The position numbers and the translations under genes were made by a program. Below are positions 26,180 to 33,359 of a stretch of 64,000 nucleotides of DNA, piece by piece. Position 1 is the stretch's first letter. Each line of letters begins with the position of its first letter. The notes under the pieces are model-generated. The model ran no database searches. It was not told where the DNA came from and worked only from the letters and a program-made list of their open reading frames with translations. The DNA is from Sphingobium amiense (GTDB lineage Bacteria; Pseudomonadota; Alphaproteobacteria; Sphingomonadales; Sphingomonadaceae), in the NCBI RefSeq assembly GCF_003967075.1, contig NZ_AP018664.1:682001-746000 (forward strand), read 5' to 3'.

Positions 26180-27246
26180 CCGACACAGATAGCTTGAAGG
26201 CGGCGCTGGAGGCCTTGCGTCCGTTCGCTGAAATGGTGGACGATGTGAAAGAGTCTGCATCCGACCTGCAATGCGGTCGCGATGACTTCTACGTCACGCA
26301 AGTCGGCGGCTATAAGGTGGGCGACCTCTACACAGACGATTTCGTTCGTGCGGCCGACGCCTATGAAGCTCTCCGCGCATCAACCGATGCTGCCCCTGTT
26401 GCTGAGCCTTGGGGCTATGGCTGGTATGAGAACGGCGGCAAGAAAATGGCGTATGGCTATCTGCCGACGATCCATTACCCGCGATCCGAATATGTGGAGG
26501 AGGGGCCGTTCCCGCTTTACAGGCACCCGCCTGTTCCCGATGCTGCTGGGGATGCGCGCGAGCGCGTGGCACGGCTGATCGCCCCTGTTGCTTGGATGTA
26601 TAGCCCGCTAGGCAAGTTGAAAGACCAGAAAATACGCTCCTACGTCAGTTTGACGCGGCACGAATTTCGCGGCGAGCCGCAAGGGCATTGGACGGAAACG
26701 CCCCTCTACGCACACCCGCCTGTTCCCGATGCTGCTGGGGAGGGGGGATTGCCTCCCATGCCAGAGACGGATGATCGGGAGGGCTTCGGGTGCCTGCCTT
26801 ATTCGACAACTCCGTTGCCGTATGACGAGAGCGACAGGGATTGGGCCGACCGTAACAACGAGGCGGTTGCTTGGCTGGCCGACAATCACAAGGCCATTCG
26901 TGCAGCCCTCGCACAACCGCCCGCTGCCGAGCCTTCAAGTCTGGATAAGCATCTGGCGCGACGCTTGGCCAAAGCTTCGTCCATAATCCGGCGCTGGGTC
27001 GATCAGGAAATCGTCATGACCGATCCCGACTGCGCAAACCCGATTTTGCGGGAGGCGAAGCGATTCCTAGACGATAAGGGCGCTTTGCCCGCTGCCGAGC
27101 CTGTGGGGATGAGGGAGGCGCTGGAAGAGGCGAAGCGGCAACTCGAATATATTGATGAGCGGTCCCCGTCAGGCACAACGCCTGCGGTAATCGCGAGGAT
27201 CGACGCAGCACTTGCAACCGGCAACGGTGGGGAGGGGCGGTCGTGA
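26176..27246 (+). CDS. Phage repeat protein with PVAW / PLYxHPP modules (Ea22-like)
   Basis: This 356-residue protein starts with GTG overlapping the preceding stop. Two modules share a core that begins APVA-W/E and ends P-L-Y-[R/A]-HPPVPDAAG, at residues about 76-126 and 136-190. Such modules occur in variable accessory proteins of temperate phages (Ea22/Eae-like). The modules are joined by Ala/Pro/Glu linkers (PAAEPSS, PAAEPVG). The C-terminal part is helical. A 29-bp exact DNA repeat underlies the HPPVPDAAG ends, suggesting growth by duplication. Molecular function is unknown. Confidence 0.6.
   Translation: MTDTDSLKAALEALRPFAEMVDDVKESASDLQCGRDDFYVTQVGGYKVGDLYTDDFVRAADAYEALRASTDAAPVAEPWGYGWYENGGKKMAYGYLPTIHYPRSEYVEEGPFPLYRHPPVPDAAGDARERVARLIAPVAWMYSPLGKLKDQKIRSYVSLTRHEFRGEPQGHWTETPLYAHPPVPDAAGEGGLPPMPETDDREGFGCLPYSTTPLPYDESDRDWADRNNEAVAWLADNHKAIRAALAQPPAAEPSSLDKHLARRLAKASSIIRRWVDQEIVMTDPDCANPILREAKRFLDDKGALPAAEPVGMREALEEAKRQLEYIDERSPSGTTPAVIARIDAALATGNGGEGRS
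26524..26741 (+). repeat. 29-bp direct repeats inside the phage repeat protein gene
   Basis: A 29-base sequence beginning CACCCGCCTGTTCCCGATGC occurs at 26524-26552 and again at 26713-26741, 189 bases apart (63 codons, in frame). It encodes HPPVPDAAG in both places. Confidence 0.9.
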
Positions 27247-27398
27247 GCGTCCGGTGCAATATGGGCATCCACAGATGGGGCATCTGGGACTGGTGGTTTC
27301 CGCTCGGACGCACCCAAGCCCGCCATTGTCTGCGGTGCAAGAAAATTCAGGTGCGCGACCTCGCGTCAAATCCGGGCGGGGAGGGTGACGATGCCTGA
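27243..27398 (+). CDS. 51-residue coupled small protein with CxxC
   Basis: GTG at 27243 overlaps the stop of the repeat-protein gene (GTGA). The product MSVRCNMGIHRWGIWDWWFP... is Trp-rich and carries a cysteine pair in HCLRCKK, with C5 upstream as a possible extra ligand. Its last codons overlap the next gene's ATG by 8 bases. The protein is too short for a family call; the junctions on both sides support translation. Confidence 0.5.
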   Translation: MSVRCNMGIHRWGIWDWWFPLGRTQARHCLRCKKIQVRDLASNPGGEGDDA

Positions 27399-27651
27399 TT
27401 CCGAAATGGCCGCTGCTGTGCTGATCCTGCTGGCGGAATATGGCCTGTCACCCGACTATGGCGAAGTGCTTCTGCAAGGCAATCCGATGCGCGGCATCCG
27501 TCCCGGCGCTCTTCACGCTGTCATTGCCGCAATCCGCGCCGACGAACGGGAGCGGATCTTGGAATATCTCGAAAGCGTGGCCTGCAAGCGCAGCGATCGC
27601 ATGAAGATAGATCATATCCGCACCACCCCTGAGATAGGACGGGAAGAATGA
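27391..27651 (+). CDS. Hypothetical phage protein
   Basis: This 86-residue protein (MPDSEMAAAVLILLAEYGLS...) starts at ATG 27391, 6 bases after GGGAGGG. The region RPGALHAVIAAIRADERERI followed by LEYLESVACKR is helical and resembles short terminal segments common in phage accessory proteins. Its stop overlaps the next start by four bases (ATGA). Confidence 0.55.
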   Translation: MPDSEMAAAVLILLAEYGLSPDYGEVLLQGNPMRGIRPGALHAVIAAIRADERERILEYLESVACKRSDRMKIDHIRTTPEIGREE

Positions 27652-28010
27652 GCGAGGTGACGCTAACCGCCGTCGATACAGACGCGACGATCCAAGGCAT
27701 GCTCGACAAGCGTCGGAAGTGGCTCGCGTCCTGCGAACGGACGCTTGAGCTTCTCACGCCCGAATGGGAGCTATTTGAGACGCGCGCAGGCCATGACACC
27801 TATGTCGCCCGCCTCTATGCCGACCACTTCAGCGAAGCCCGCACGCACCGCAAAGAGATCGCCGCGCTTGAAGCAACCCGCGCCCTCTCTGCTGAGGTGG
27901 AGGCGTTGCGGAAACTGGCGCGCGAATACCGCCCGACGATGGACAAGGAAGTCCTGCATAGTTGGGCCGCCGATGTTGCCGCCCTCCTCAACAAGGAACC
28001 CGCGCGATGA
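27648..28010 (+). CDS. Hypothetical coiled-coil phage protein
   Basis: This 120-residue, strongly helical protein begins MSEVTLTAVDTDATIQGMLD. The centre (KEIAALEATRALSAEVEALR) has heptad-like spacing, suggesting a coiled coil. It overlaps the genes on both sides by four bases. No family is recognised. Confidence 0.55.
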   Translation: MSEVTLTAVDTDATIQGMLDKRRKWLASCERTLELLTPEWELFETRAGHDTYVARLYADHFSEARTHRKEIAALEATRALSAEVEALRKLAREYRPTMDKEVLHSWAADVAALLNKEPAR

Positions 28011-28252
28011 AGATGGTGGAGAAGATCAGCAGGCAGATGTGCTTGGAAGCTGGCTACGACCCCGACACCATCATGTCCAACGATGGCCCGCGCTGGCGCT
28101 ATTATGAGCCGAACGCCCAAGCCGCCCTCCGCGCCCTTGAAGTGCCGACAGAGGGGATGGTGGAGGCTGGACTGACGACAAGTTCGCGGTTCGACAAAGC
28201 GGCTATGGCAAACATCTGGTCCGCCATGATCGCTGCGGCGAGGGAGGAGTAG
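28007..28252 (+). CDS. Hypothetical phage protein
   Basis: The start is taken as ATG 28007 within the ATGA overlap, giving 81 residues (MKMVEKISRQMCLEAGYDPD...). A P-x-E-G-M-V-E-A segment near residue 47 resembles short conserved helices in phage accessory proteins that begin 'ALEVPTEGMVEA'. Function is unknown. A GGAGGAG run at its 3' end serves as ribosome site for the next gene. Confidence 0.6.
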   Translation: MKMVEKISRQMCLEAGYDPDTIMSNDGPRWRYYEPNAQAALRALEVPTEGMVEAGLTTSSRFDKAAMANIWSAMIAAAREE

Positions 28253-28254
28253 GG

Positions 28255-28575
28255 ATGGGGAGCTTGCCTGACCTTGACCGGCGTCTTTCCCGGAAGATCG
28301 AAACCGGCAAGGCGATCAATCTGACAGCCGAAGACCTTGATCTTCTCGTATCTACCGGCGCAATCGACACGTTCCGCGCCGCAGTCCAGAAATTCCAGAG
28401 GGAACAATGCCGAGCACGAAGCGCCCGAAACCGCTCTATCAGCGGGGCAGATACGCCCTCTATCGCAGGGCCGACCGGGATAACCTCGAAATCGTCTGGT
28501 ATGACGAACAGCGAAAGCGTGAGCGAAGCAAGAGCGCGGGCACTGCGATTGTCGGGGAAGGGCGCACAGCACTAG
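28255..28575 (+). CDS. Hypothetical protein overlapping the integrase start
   Basis: A strong GGAGGAG precedes ATG 28255. The first 50 residues (MGSLPDLDRRLSRKIETGKA...) form a plausible compact helical domain with TAEDLDLLVSTGAIDTFRAA. The last 56 residues are Ser/Arg/Ala-rich and read through the integrase gene in another frame for 169 bases. The real protein may thus be a short domain with a tail imposed by overlap. It may act in integrase or excision control (inference from position). Confidence 0.5.
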   Translation: MGSLPDLDRRLSRKIETGKAINLTAEDLDLLVSTGAIDTFRAAVQKFQREQCRARSARNRSISGADTPSIAGPTGITSKSSGMTNSESVSEARARALRLSGKGAQH

Positions 28576-29627
28576 ACCGGCTATATCTGGCCGACACAGA
28601 GCATCGCGTTTGTCCGACATGCCATAGGCCATGGGATCATTCCGGTTCGCCCCTCCTGCTGACGGCGCTATCTGATTACCTCATCCTGTCCGAGCATAAG
28701 CCCGGGTTCAGGGGCACGAAGAACCGCATAGGCCATGCCATCGACTATGTGCTGGCGACCAATGACGCGATCAAGACAGCGGCGGTAGATCAGCGCTGGA
28801 TCGACGGCTTCCGTAAGTGGATGGCTGACAAGCCGAACCCTGACGGCTCCAAGCGCTCGCTGTCCCATATCGAGGGCTGCGTTCTCCAGATCTCGGCGGC
28901 CATCAATGCCACGCCCGGGGAGAAAGCGCCGTTCAAGGCTGAGCAGATGAAGGCGGTCGCCAACAGCCCGACCTTCCGCGCCGACATTCCGATGATAGCT
29001 GCCATGTTTAATTACTGCCTGCGACCCAAGGGCGGACGTTCCGATAAGGAGCGCGCCATGATTGCGGCAACGCGCGGTAACTTGCTGGCCTATCTCCGCA
29101 TGGCCGTGGCGACATGGGCAAGGCCAGATGCGATCTATGAAGTTACGTCCTACCAGTGGCACAGCGCTGCCCGGGTGCTGAACCTGAACCCGAAAGGCAG
29201 GCGGCAGACGAAGAAGTATCGCCCAATGGTGCCGGTGCCAAAGCAGCTTGCACCATGGCTGGACGAACTGGACGGGCAATGGCTTCCCGTCTCCAGCATC
29301 AGGCATGGATGGGACAACATGCGCCGCGAATTGAAGCTGCCGGGGAAAGGGCAGGCCGGTGAGAAGCTGATCCGCCGATCCATGGCAACGCTTGCCCGGG
29401 CGCGCATCGGGGAGGCGAACTGGCGACAGGGCGAGATCATGCTTGGGCATGTGAAGGCGTCGATCAGCGATCTCTACGCGGTTCCTGACCCTGCGAATCT
29501 GGGTTTGGCGCTTGACGCGACTGAGGCCATCATAGATGAGATCGAAGCGCTCGCGCCGGGTGCCTACCGCAAGTTTACCGCAGCCCAGCCAGCTTTTGCA
29601 GTTGTGGAGGGCGGGAAAAACGGCTAG
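28407..29627 (+). CDS. int: Tyrosine recombinase / phage integrase
   Basis: This 406-residue site-specific recombinase is preceded by AGAGGGA. The catalytic half shows a candidate first Arg in WARPDAIYEV, a degenerate box II KLIRRSMATLAR where His of HxxR appears as Lys, LGH in IMLGHVKAS and the nucleophile Tyr nine residues later in SDLYAVPD. The N-terminal half has a CPTC...H cluster (RVCPTCHRPWDH) that could bind zinc. It ends 26 bases before the 5' end of tRNA-Gly and reads toward it. Recombinase identity is good; target site use is inferred. Confidence 0.85.
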   Translation: MPSTKRPKPLYQRGRYALYRRADRDNLEIVWYDEQRKRERSKSAGTAIVGEGRTALDRLYLADTEHRVCPTCHRPWDHSGSPLLLTALSDYLILSEHKPGFRGTKNRIGHAIDYVLATNDAIKTAAVDQRWIDGFRKWMADKPNPDGSKRSLSHIEGCVLQISAAINATPGEKAPFKAEQMKAVANSPTFRADIPMIAAMFNYCLRPKGGRSDKERAMIAATRGNLLAYLRMAVATWARPDAIYEVTSYQWHSAARVLNLNPKGRRQTKKYRPMVPVPKQLAPWLDELDGQWLPVSSIRHGWDNMRRELKLPGKGQAGEKLIRRSMATLARARIGEANWRQGEIMLGHVKASISDLYAVPDPANLGLALDATEAIIDEIEALAPGAYRKFTAAQPAFAVVEGGKNG

Positions 29628-29653
29628 ATTACTAGGTATAGAGACTGGCGTAG

Positions 29654-29727
29654 GCGGGTGTAGCTCAATGGTAGAGCAGCAGCTTCCCAAGCTGACGACG
29701 GGGGTTCGATTCCCCTCACCCGCTCCA
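29654..29727 (+). tRNA. tRNA-Gly (anticodon CCC)
   Basis: This 74-base cloverleaf has acceptor stem GCGGGTG/CACCCGC, a D-arm from GCTC to GAGC, anticodon loop TTCCCAA (CCC, reading GGG), T-loop GGTTCGATTCC and an encoded CCA end. Position 27-43 is a G-A mismatch. It marks the right edge of the prophage remnant; the adjoining integrase suggests it was an attachment site. Confidence 0.95.
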
Positions 29728-29738
29728 GCAGGCCGCCG

Positions 29739-30272
29739 CTAACCAACCTGTCGCTTGGCGAGCTTGCGCGCCAGTGTGCGGCGATGCATCCCCAGCCTGC
29801 GCGCGGCTTCCGATATGTTGAAGTCGCTGTCTTTCAGCACTTCGTGGATATGCTCCCATTCCAGCGTCTTGATCGACGTGGGGCGGGGCGCGAGCGGCGT
29901 CGCGGGATCGCCGCCGGACCGGGCGAAAGCGGCTTCGATGTCGTCGGTGTTGGACGGCTTGGCAAGATAGTTGGTCGCGCCCAGCTTGATCGCCTCGACC
30001 GCCGTCGCGATGCTGGCGAAGCCGGTCAGCACCACGATCAGCATCGCGGGATCATGCGCATGCAGCGCCGCCACGCAGGCAAGGCCCGATTGCGGCCCCA
30101 GCTTCAGGTCGACCACGGCGAAGCCGGGCCGATGACCGGCGATCACCGCATTCACGCTTTCGAGGCTGTCGGCGAGCAGCACTTCATATCCGCGCCGCTC
30201 GAAGGAGCGCCTGAGCGTCCGCGAGAAACCTTCGTCATCCTCGACGATCAGCAATTGCCTGTCAGCCGACAT
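29739..30272 (-). CDS. regA: Redox response regulator RegA/PrrA/ActR
   Basis: This 177-residue two-domain regulator has a receiver domain with phosphorylated D55 (FAVVDLKLG), the switch residue in VLTG and K105 in LAKPS. A short Fis-like helix-turn-helix at the C-terminus (NISEAARRLGMHRRTLARKL) is typical of RegA/ActR/PrrA. The start is ATG 30272 (MSADRQLLIVEDDEG), overlapping the regB stop by 11 bases. It is the last gene of the leftward cyoABCD-surf1-regB-regA cluster. In related bacteria RegA controls respiration, photosynthesis and CO2 or N2 fixation genes in response to redox state. Confidence 0.92.
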   Translation of the reverse strand: MSADRQLLIVEDDEGFSRTLRRSFERRGYEVLLADSLESVNAVIAGHRPGFAVVDLKLGPQSGLACVAALHAHDPAMLIVVLTGFASIATAVEAIKLGATNYLAKPSNTDDIEAAFARSGGDPATPLAPRPTSIKTLEWEHIHEVLKDSDFNISEAARRLGMHRRTLARKLAKRQVG

Positions 30273-31593
30273 CGCCGTCCCCTTCCTCATCCTCCAGCGC
30301 GACCTTCGACAGCGGCAGGCGCAACTGGACCATCGCGCCGCCGTCCGCGCCGTTGCTCGCGTCGATCCGCCCGCCCAGCTTGCGCGCGACGTTGAACACG
30401 AGGAAGAGGCCAAGGCCGCCGCCCTGCCGCCCCTTGCTGGACCGGTATGGCTTGCCGACATCGGCCAGCATGTCGGGGCTGAAGCCCGGCCCGTTGTCGC
30501 GCACCGCGATGTGCAGCCATTCCCGGTCCCGGCCCACCATCATGTTGATGCAGGTGGCGCCGGCCTCGCGCGCATTGTCGAGCAGGTTGGTCAGCGCCTG
30601 CCGGATCACCGGGTCGGCGACGATGCGGGGATAGTCGTGCGGCCCGAAGTCGCAGCGCAGCCCCGCGCCGGGATTGGCCGCGCGCCACCGCTCGGCGATC
30701 GCTTCGATGAAGTCGCGCACCGGCGTCACCTGCGGCGCTTCCCCGCGTGCCTCGCCCGCCGACAGGAGCACGCCGGACAGGATTGCCTTGCAGCGCATCA
30801 CCGCCGCTTCCATCTCCTCGACTTCCTCCAGCAGCGCGGCGTCCCTGCGGATCTGCGGCATGTGCCGCCAGTCGCCCAGCAGCACCGCGACCTGCGCCAG
30901 GGGCGTGCCCAGCTCATGCGCCGCGCCCGACGCCAGCAGCCCCATGCGCACGATATGCTCCTCCTCCGCCGCCTGCTGCCGCAGCCGGGCAAGGTGCGAT
31001 TCGCGTTCCTGGATGTTGCGGCTGACCGGCGTCACGAACAGCACCAGCAGCACCGCGATCATGGTCAGGCATATCCATGTGCCCACGATGTGCAGGTCGA
31101 ACAGATGCCCTTCCAGCGCGCCGCTCACCACCAGCGGGCGATGGACGAAGGCCAGCATCGCCGCGCACGCGCTCGACACCGCGACGATGCCCCACACGCT
31201 CCAGCGATGCAGCAGCACCGCGCCCAGCGCGACCTGCACCAGATAGAGCGAGATGAAGGGATTGGTCGCCCCGCCGCTGAGATAAAGCTGCGTCGTCAGC
31301 GCCAGCACGTCGAACAGCAGCGCCAGGAACAGTTCGGCATGGGCGATGTCGGTCCGCCGCCGCAGGATCATCAGGCTGCCGATATTCATGAAGATGGCGA
31401 TGCTCGGCACCACCAGCATCGTGCCCAGCGGCAGGCGGATGCCCATGAGGAAATGGGTGATGAGGATGGTCGCGACCTGCCCGGCGACCGCGATCCAGCG
31501 CAACTGCACCAGCAGCGCCATGTTGCGCCGCCCCGCGGCGTCCGCAGGCCACTGGCTCGGCAGCCATCGAACGCGCCTGTGCGGCTTGCTCAT
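30262..31593 (-). CDS. regB: Redox-sensing histidine kinase RegB/PrrB/ActS
   Basis: This 443-residue membrane kinase has about six N-terminal helices, a HisKA domain with H226 in ASGAAHELGTPLAQ and an HATPase domain (NLLDNAREAG, DNGPGFS, GGLGLFL). Two RegB hallmarks are visible: the quinone-linked GGATNPF motif at residues 107-113 and the redox-active cysteine C268 in VMRCKAIL. The start ATG at 31593 overlaps the surf1 stop (ATGA), and its 3' end overlaps regA by 11 bases. Encoded downstream of the quinol oxidase, it probably reads the quinone pool that the oxidase empties (inference). Confidence 0.93.
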   Translation of the reverse strand: MSKPHRRVRWLPSQWPADAAGRRNMALLVQLRWIAVAGQVATILITHFLMGIRLPLGTMLVVPSIAIFMNIGSLMILRRRTDIAHAELFLALLFDVLALTTQLYLSGGATNPFISLYLVQVALGAVLLHRWSVWGIVAVSSACAAMLAFVHRPLVVSGALEGHLFDLHIVGTWICLTMIAVLLVLFVTPVSRNIQERESHLARLRQQAAEEEHIVRMGLLASGAAHELGTPLAQVAVLLGDWRHMPQIRRDAALLEEVEEMEAAVMRCKAILSGVLLSAGEARGEAPQVTPVRDFIEAIAERWRAANPGAGLRCDFGPHDYPRIVADPVIRQALTNLLDNAREAGATCINMMVGRDREWLHIAVRDNGPGFSPDMLADVGKPYRSSKGRQGGGLGLFLVFNVARKLGGRIDASNGADGGAMVQLRLPLSKVALEDEEGDGDVG

Positions 31594-32306
31594 GGCTCGC
31601 GATCTTTTTCCGGCAGGCGCATCGCCAGAATGTAGGCGAACAGGCTCATGACGGCCAGCGCGAACCATGTGATCGCATATTGCAGATGATTGTTCGCGAA
31701 GCGCAGCACGGTCAGGCCGCCCACGGGCAGCGCGTCGGGGGAGGGGCCGGCCTCCGCATCGACGAAATAATTGGCCGCCGCGATCCTGCGCGACCGCGCG
31801 ATCGCGTCGACATCGCGGGAATACCAGCGGTCGGCGGCGGGGTCGTTGCCGCGCAGGAAGCCGCCGCCCGGTTCGTTGAGGCGCAGCAGCCCGACGATCC
31901 GCACATGCCCGGTTGGCCGCGCATAGTCCGCCTTGCGGCCGGGCACGAAGCCCCGGTTGACGAAGAGGATGCCGCCATCGTCCCGCCGCAGCGGCGTCAG
32001 CACCCAATAGCCCGCGCCGCGCACCGTGGACGCCTGCACCAGCGCGGCCCTGTCGTGCAGGAACGCGCCCGACACCGCGACCCGTCGATATTCGTCGTCC
32101 GCAGTTGCGCTGACGGGCGCGGGGAGGGGAGCGGCATGGACCCGGCTTTCGACGCGGGCGATGAGGTCGCGCTTCCAGCGAAGGCGCTGGACCTGCCAGA
32201 CCCCGAGCGCCGAAAAGCCCGCGACCAGCAGCAGCGCGATGGACGTGATGCCGATCAGGAAGGCGGCAGAGCGCCGCCGGCGCCCTCCGGCTTCCCCGGC
32301 TGTCAC
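31590..32306 (-). CDS. SURF1-family oxidase assembly protein
   Basis: This 238-residue inner-membrane protein has two transmembrane helices, one near residues 14-36 and one at the C-terminal end, flanking a periplasmic domain. Family motifs include the N-terminal GVWQVQRLRWKRDLI and NHLQYAITWFALA near the C-terminus. SURF1 proteins assist haem insertion into haem-copper oxidases. Placement between cyoD and regB, with four-base overlaps on both sides, ties it to the quinol oxidase in this operon. Confidence 0.93.
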   Translation of the reverse strand: MTAGEAGGRRRRSAAFLIGITSIALLLVAGFSALGVWQVQRLRWKRDLIARVESRVHAAPLPAPVSATADDEYRRVAVSGAFLHDRAALVQASTVRGAGYWVLTPLRRDDGGILFVNRGFVPGRKADYARPTGHVRIVGLLRLNEPGGGFLRGNDPAADRWYSRDVDAIARSRRIAAANYFVDAEAGPSPDALPVGGLTVLRFANNHLQYAITWFALAVMSLFAYILAMRLPEKDREP

Positions 32307-32734
32307 GGCATCTCGCCCCTATCCTGCATGGTGCGCATTTCCTGCGTCGCACCCATGTCCATGTCCGCATGGGGCATCATGTTGGCATTGAGGTGATACA
32401 TGACCCACATGGAGCCGGACAGGGTGATGACCACCAGCACGATGGTCAGCATCATCGCCATGAAGGACCAGCCGCCCTCCACCCGCGTGTTCATGTGCAG
32501 GAAGTAGATCATGTGCACCACCACCTGCACCGCGGCGAAGGCCATGATGACAAAGCCGGTGAGGCGCGGATTTTCCAGCACATTCGCCATCACCAGCCAG
32601 AAGGGGATGGCCGTCAGGATCACCGACAGGCCGAACCCGATCATGTAACTGCCCATGGTCCCGTGCGCGCCTTCGTCATGATGCTCGTCATGGTGGCCAT
32701 GCCCGTGACCGTAGCTGTGGACTGCATCGCTCAC
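32303..32734 (-). CDS. cyoD: Cytochrome bo3-type ubiquinol oxidase subunit IV
   Basis: This 143-residue membrane subunit has three helices. The start is the GTG at 32734 in a GTGA overlap with the cyoC stop; longer upstream reading gives unrelated sequence. The N-terminal tail is very His-rich ([20 protein letters not shown]) before the conserved [16 protein letters not shown] core. The C-terminus is Met/His-rich ([12 protein letters not shown]). These tails might bind copper or other metals, but such tails are not rare in alphaproteobacterial CyoD. Confidence 0.92.
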   Translation of the reverse strand: MSDAVHSYGHGHGHHDEHHDEGAHGTMGSYMIGFGLSVILTAIPFWLVMANVLENPRLTGFVIMAFAAVQVVVHMIYFLHMNTRVEGGWSFMAMMLTIVLVVITLSGSMWVMYHLNANMMPHADMDMGATQEMRTMQDRGEMP

Positions 32735-33354
32735 CGCAGGACTCCCATCAGATAGACAAAGGTGAAAACGCCGATCCAGATGACGTCGAGGAAGTGCCAG
32801 AACATGCTGAGGCACATGAGGCGGCGCCTGTTGGCCGCGATCAGTCCCTTGCGCGCGACCTGCACCATCAGCGTCACGAGCCAGATCGACCCGAATGTGA
32901 CGTGCAGCCCGTGCGTCCCCACCAGCGTGAAGAAGGCGGACAGGAAGGCGCTGCGCTGCGGCCCCGCGCCCTCATGGATCAGATGCGCGAACTCATACAG
33001 TTCGATGGACAGGAATGCCCCGCCGAACAGCAGGGTGACGAACAGCCAGCCCTGCGTCGCGCCGACCCGGTTCTTCTCCATGGCCAGCATGGCAAAGCCG
33101 TAGGTGATGGACGAAAACAGCAGCATCGCCGTGTTCACCGCGACCAGCGGCAGGTCGAACAGGTCTTTGGGGCCGGGGCCGCCCGCATAATTGCCGCCCA
33201 GCACCGCATAGGTGGCGAACAGGATGGCGAAGATGAGGCAGTCGCTCATCAGGTACATCCAGAAGCCCAGCATGGTGCTGTGGCCTTCGTGGAGGTGCGG
33301 CTCCTCGGGCAGGTGATAGGCCCTGGGTTCCGCCGGTGCAGTCACGCTGCTCAT
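32731..33354 (-). CDS. cyoC: Cytochrome bo3-type ubiquinol oxidase subunit III
   Basis: This 207-residue subunit III has five hydrophobic helices and starts at ATG 33354 ([20 protein letters not shown]). Family features include the [20 protein letters not shown] helix, [11 protein letters not shown] with the conserved Glu, and [10 protein letters not shown]. It lies 5 bases after cyoB and overlaps cyoD by four bases, so all four oxidase subunits are in stoichiometric order. Confidence 0.95.
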   Translation of the reverse strand: MSSVTAPAEPRAYHLPEEPHLHEGHSTMLGFWMYLMSDCLIFAILFATYAVLGGNYAGGPGPKDLFDLPLVAVNTAMLLFSSITYGFAMLAMEKNRVGATQGWLFVTLLFGGAFLSIELYEFAHLIHEGAGPQRSAFLSAFFTLVGTHGLHVTFGSIWLVTLMVQVARKGLIAANRRRLMCLSMFWHFLDVIWIGVFTFVYLMGVLR

Positions 33355-33359
33355 ATCAG

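Larger units (their letters stand above)
24019..29653 (+). mobile_element. Prophage or integrative-element remnant (right arm only)
   Basis: Roughly 5.6 kb of visibly lower-GC DNA carries about 14 short same-strand genes with ATGA/GTGA overlaps and a terminal tyrosine recombinase beside tRNA-Gly(CCC). There are no capsid, tail, lysis or replication genes. The left boundary is the IS21 copy, so the other arm and its attachment site are probably lost. Small zinc-ribbon proteins and a PVAW/PLYxHPP repeat protein are typical of the accessory early regions of temperate phages (family knowledge). Confidence 0.75.
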
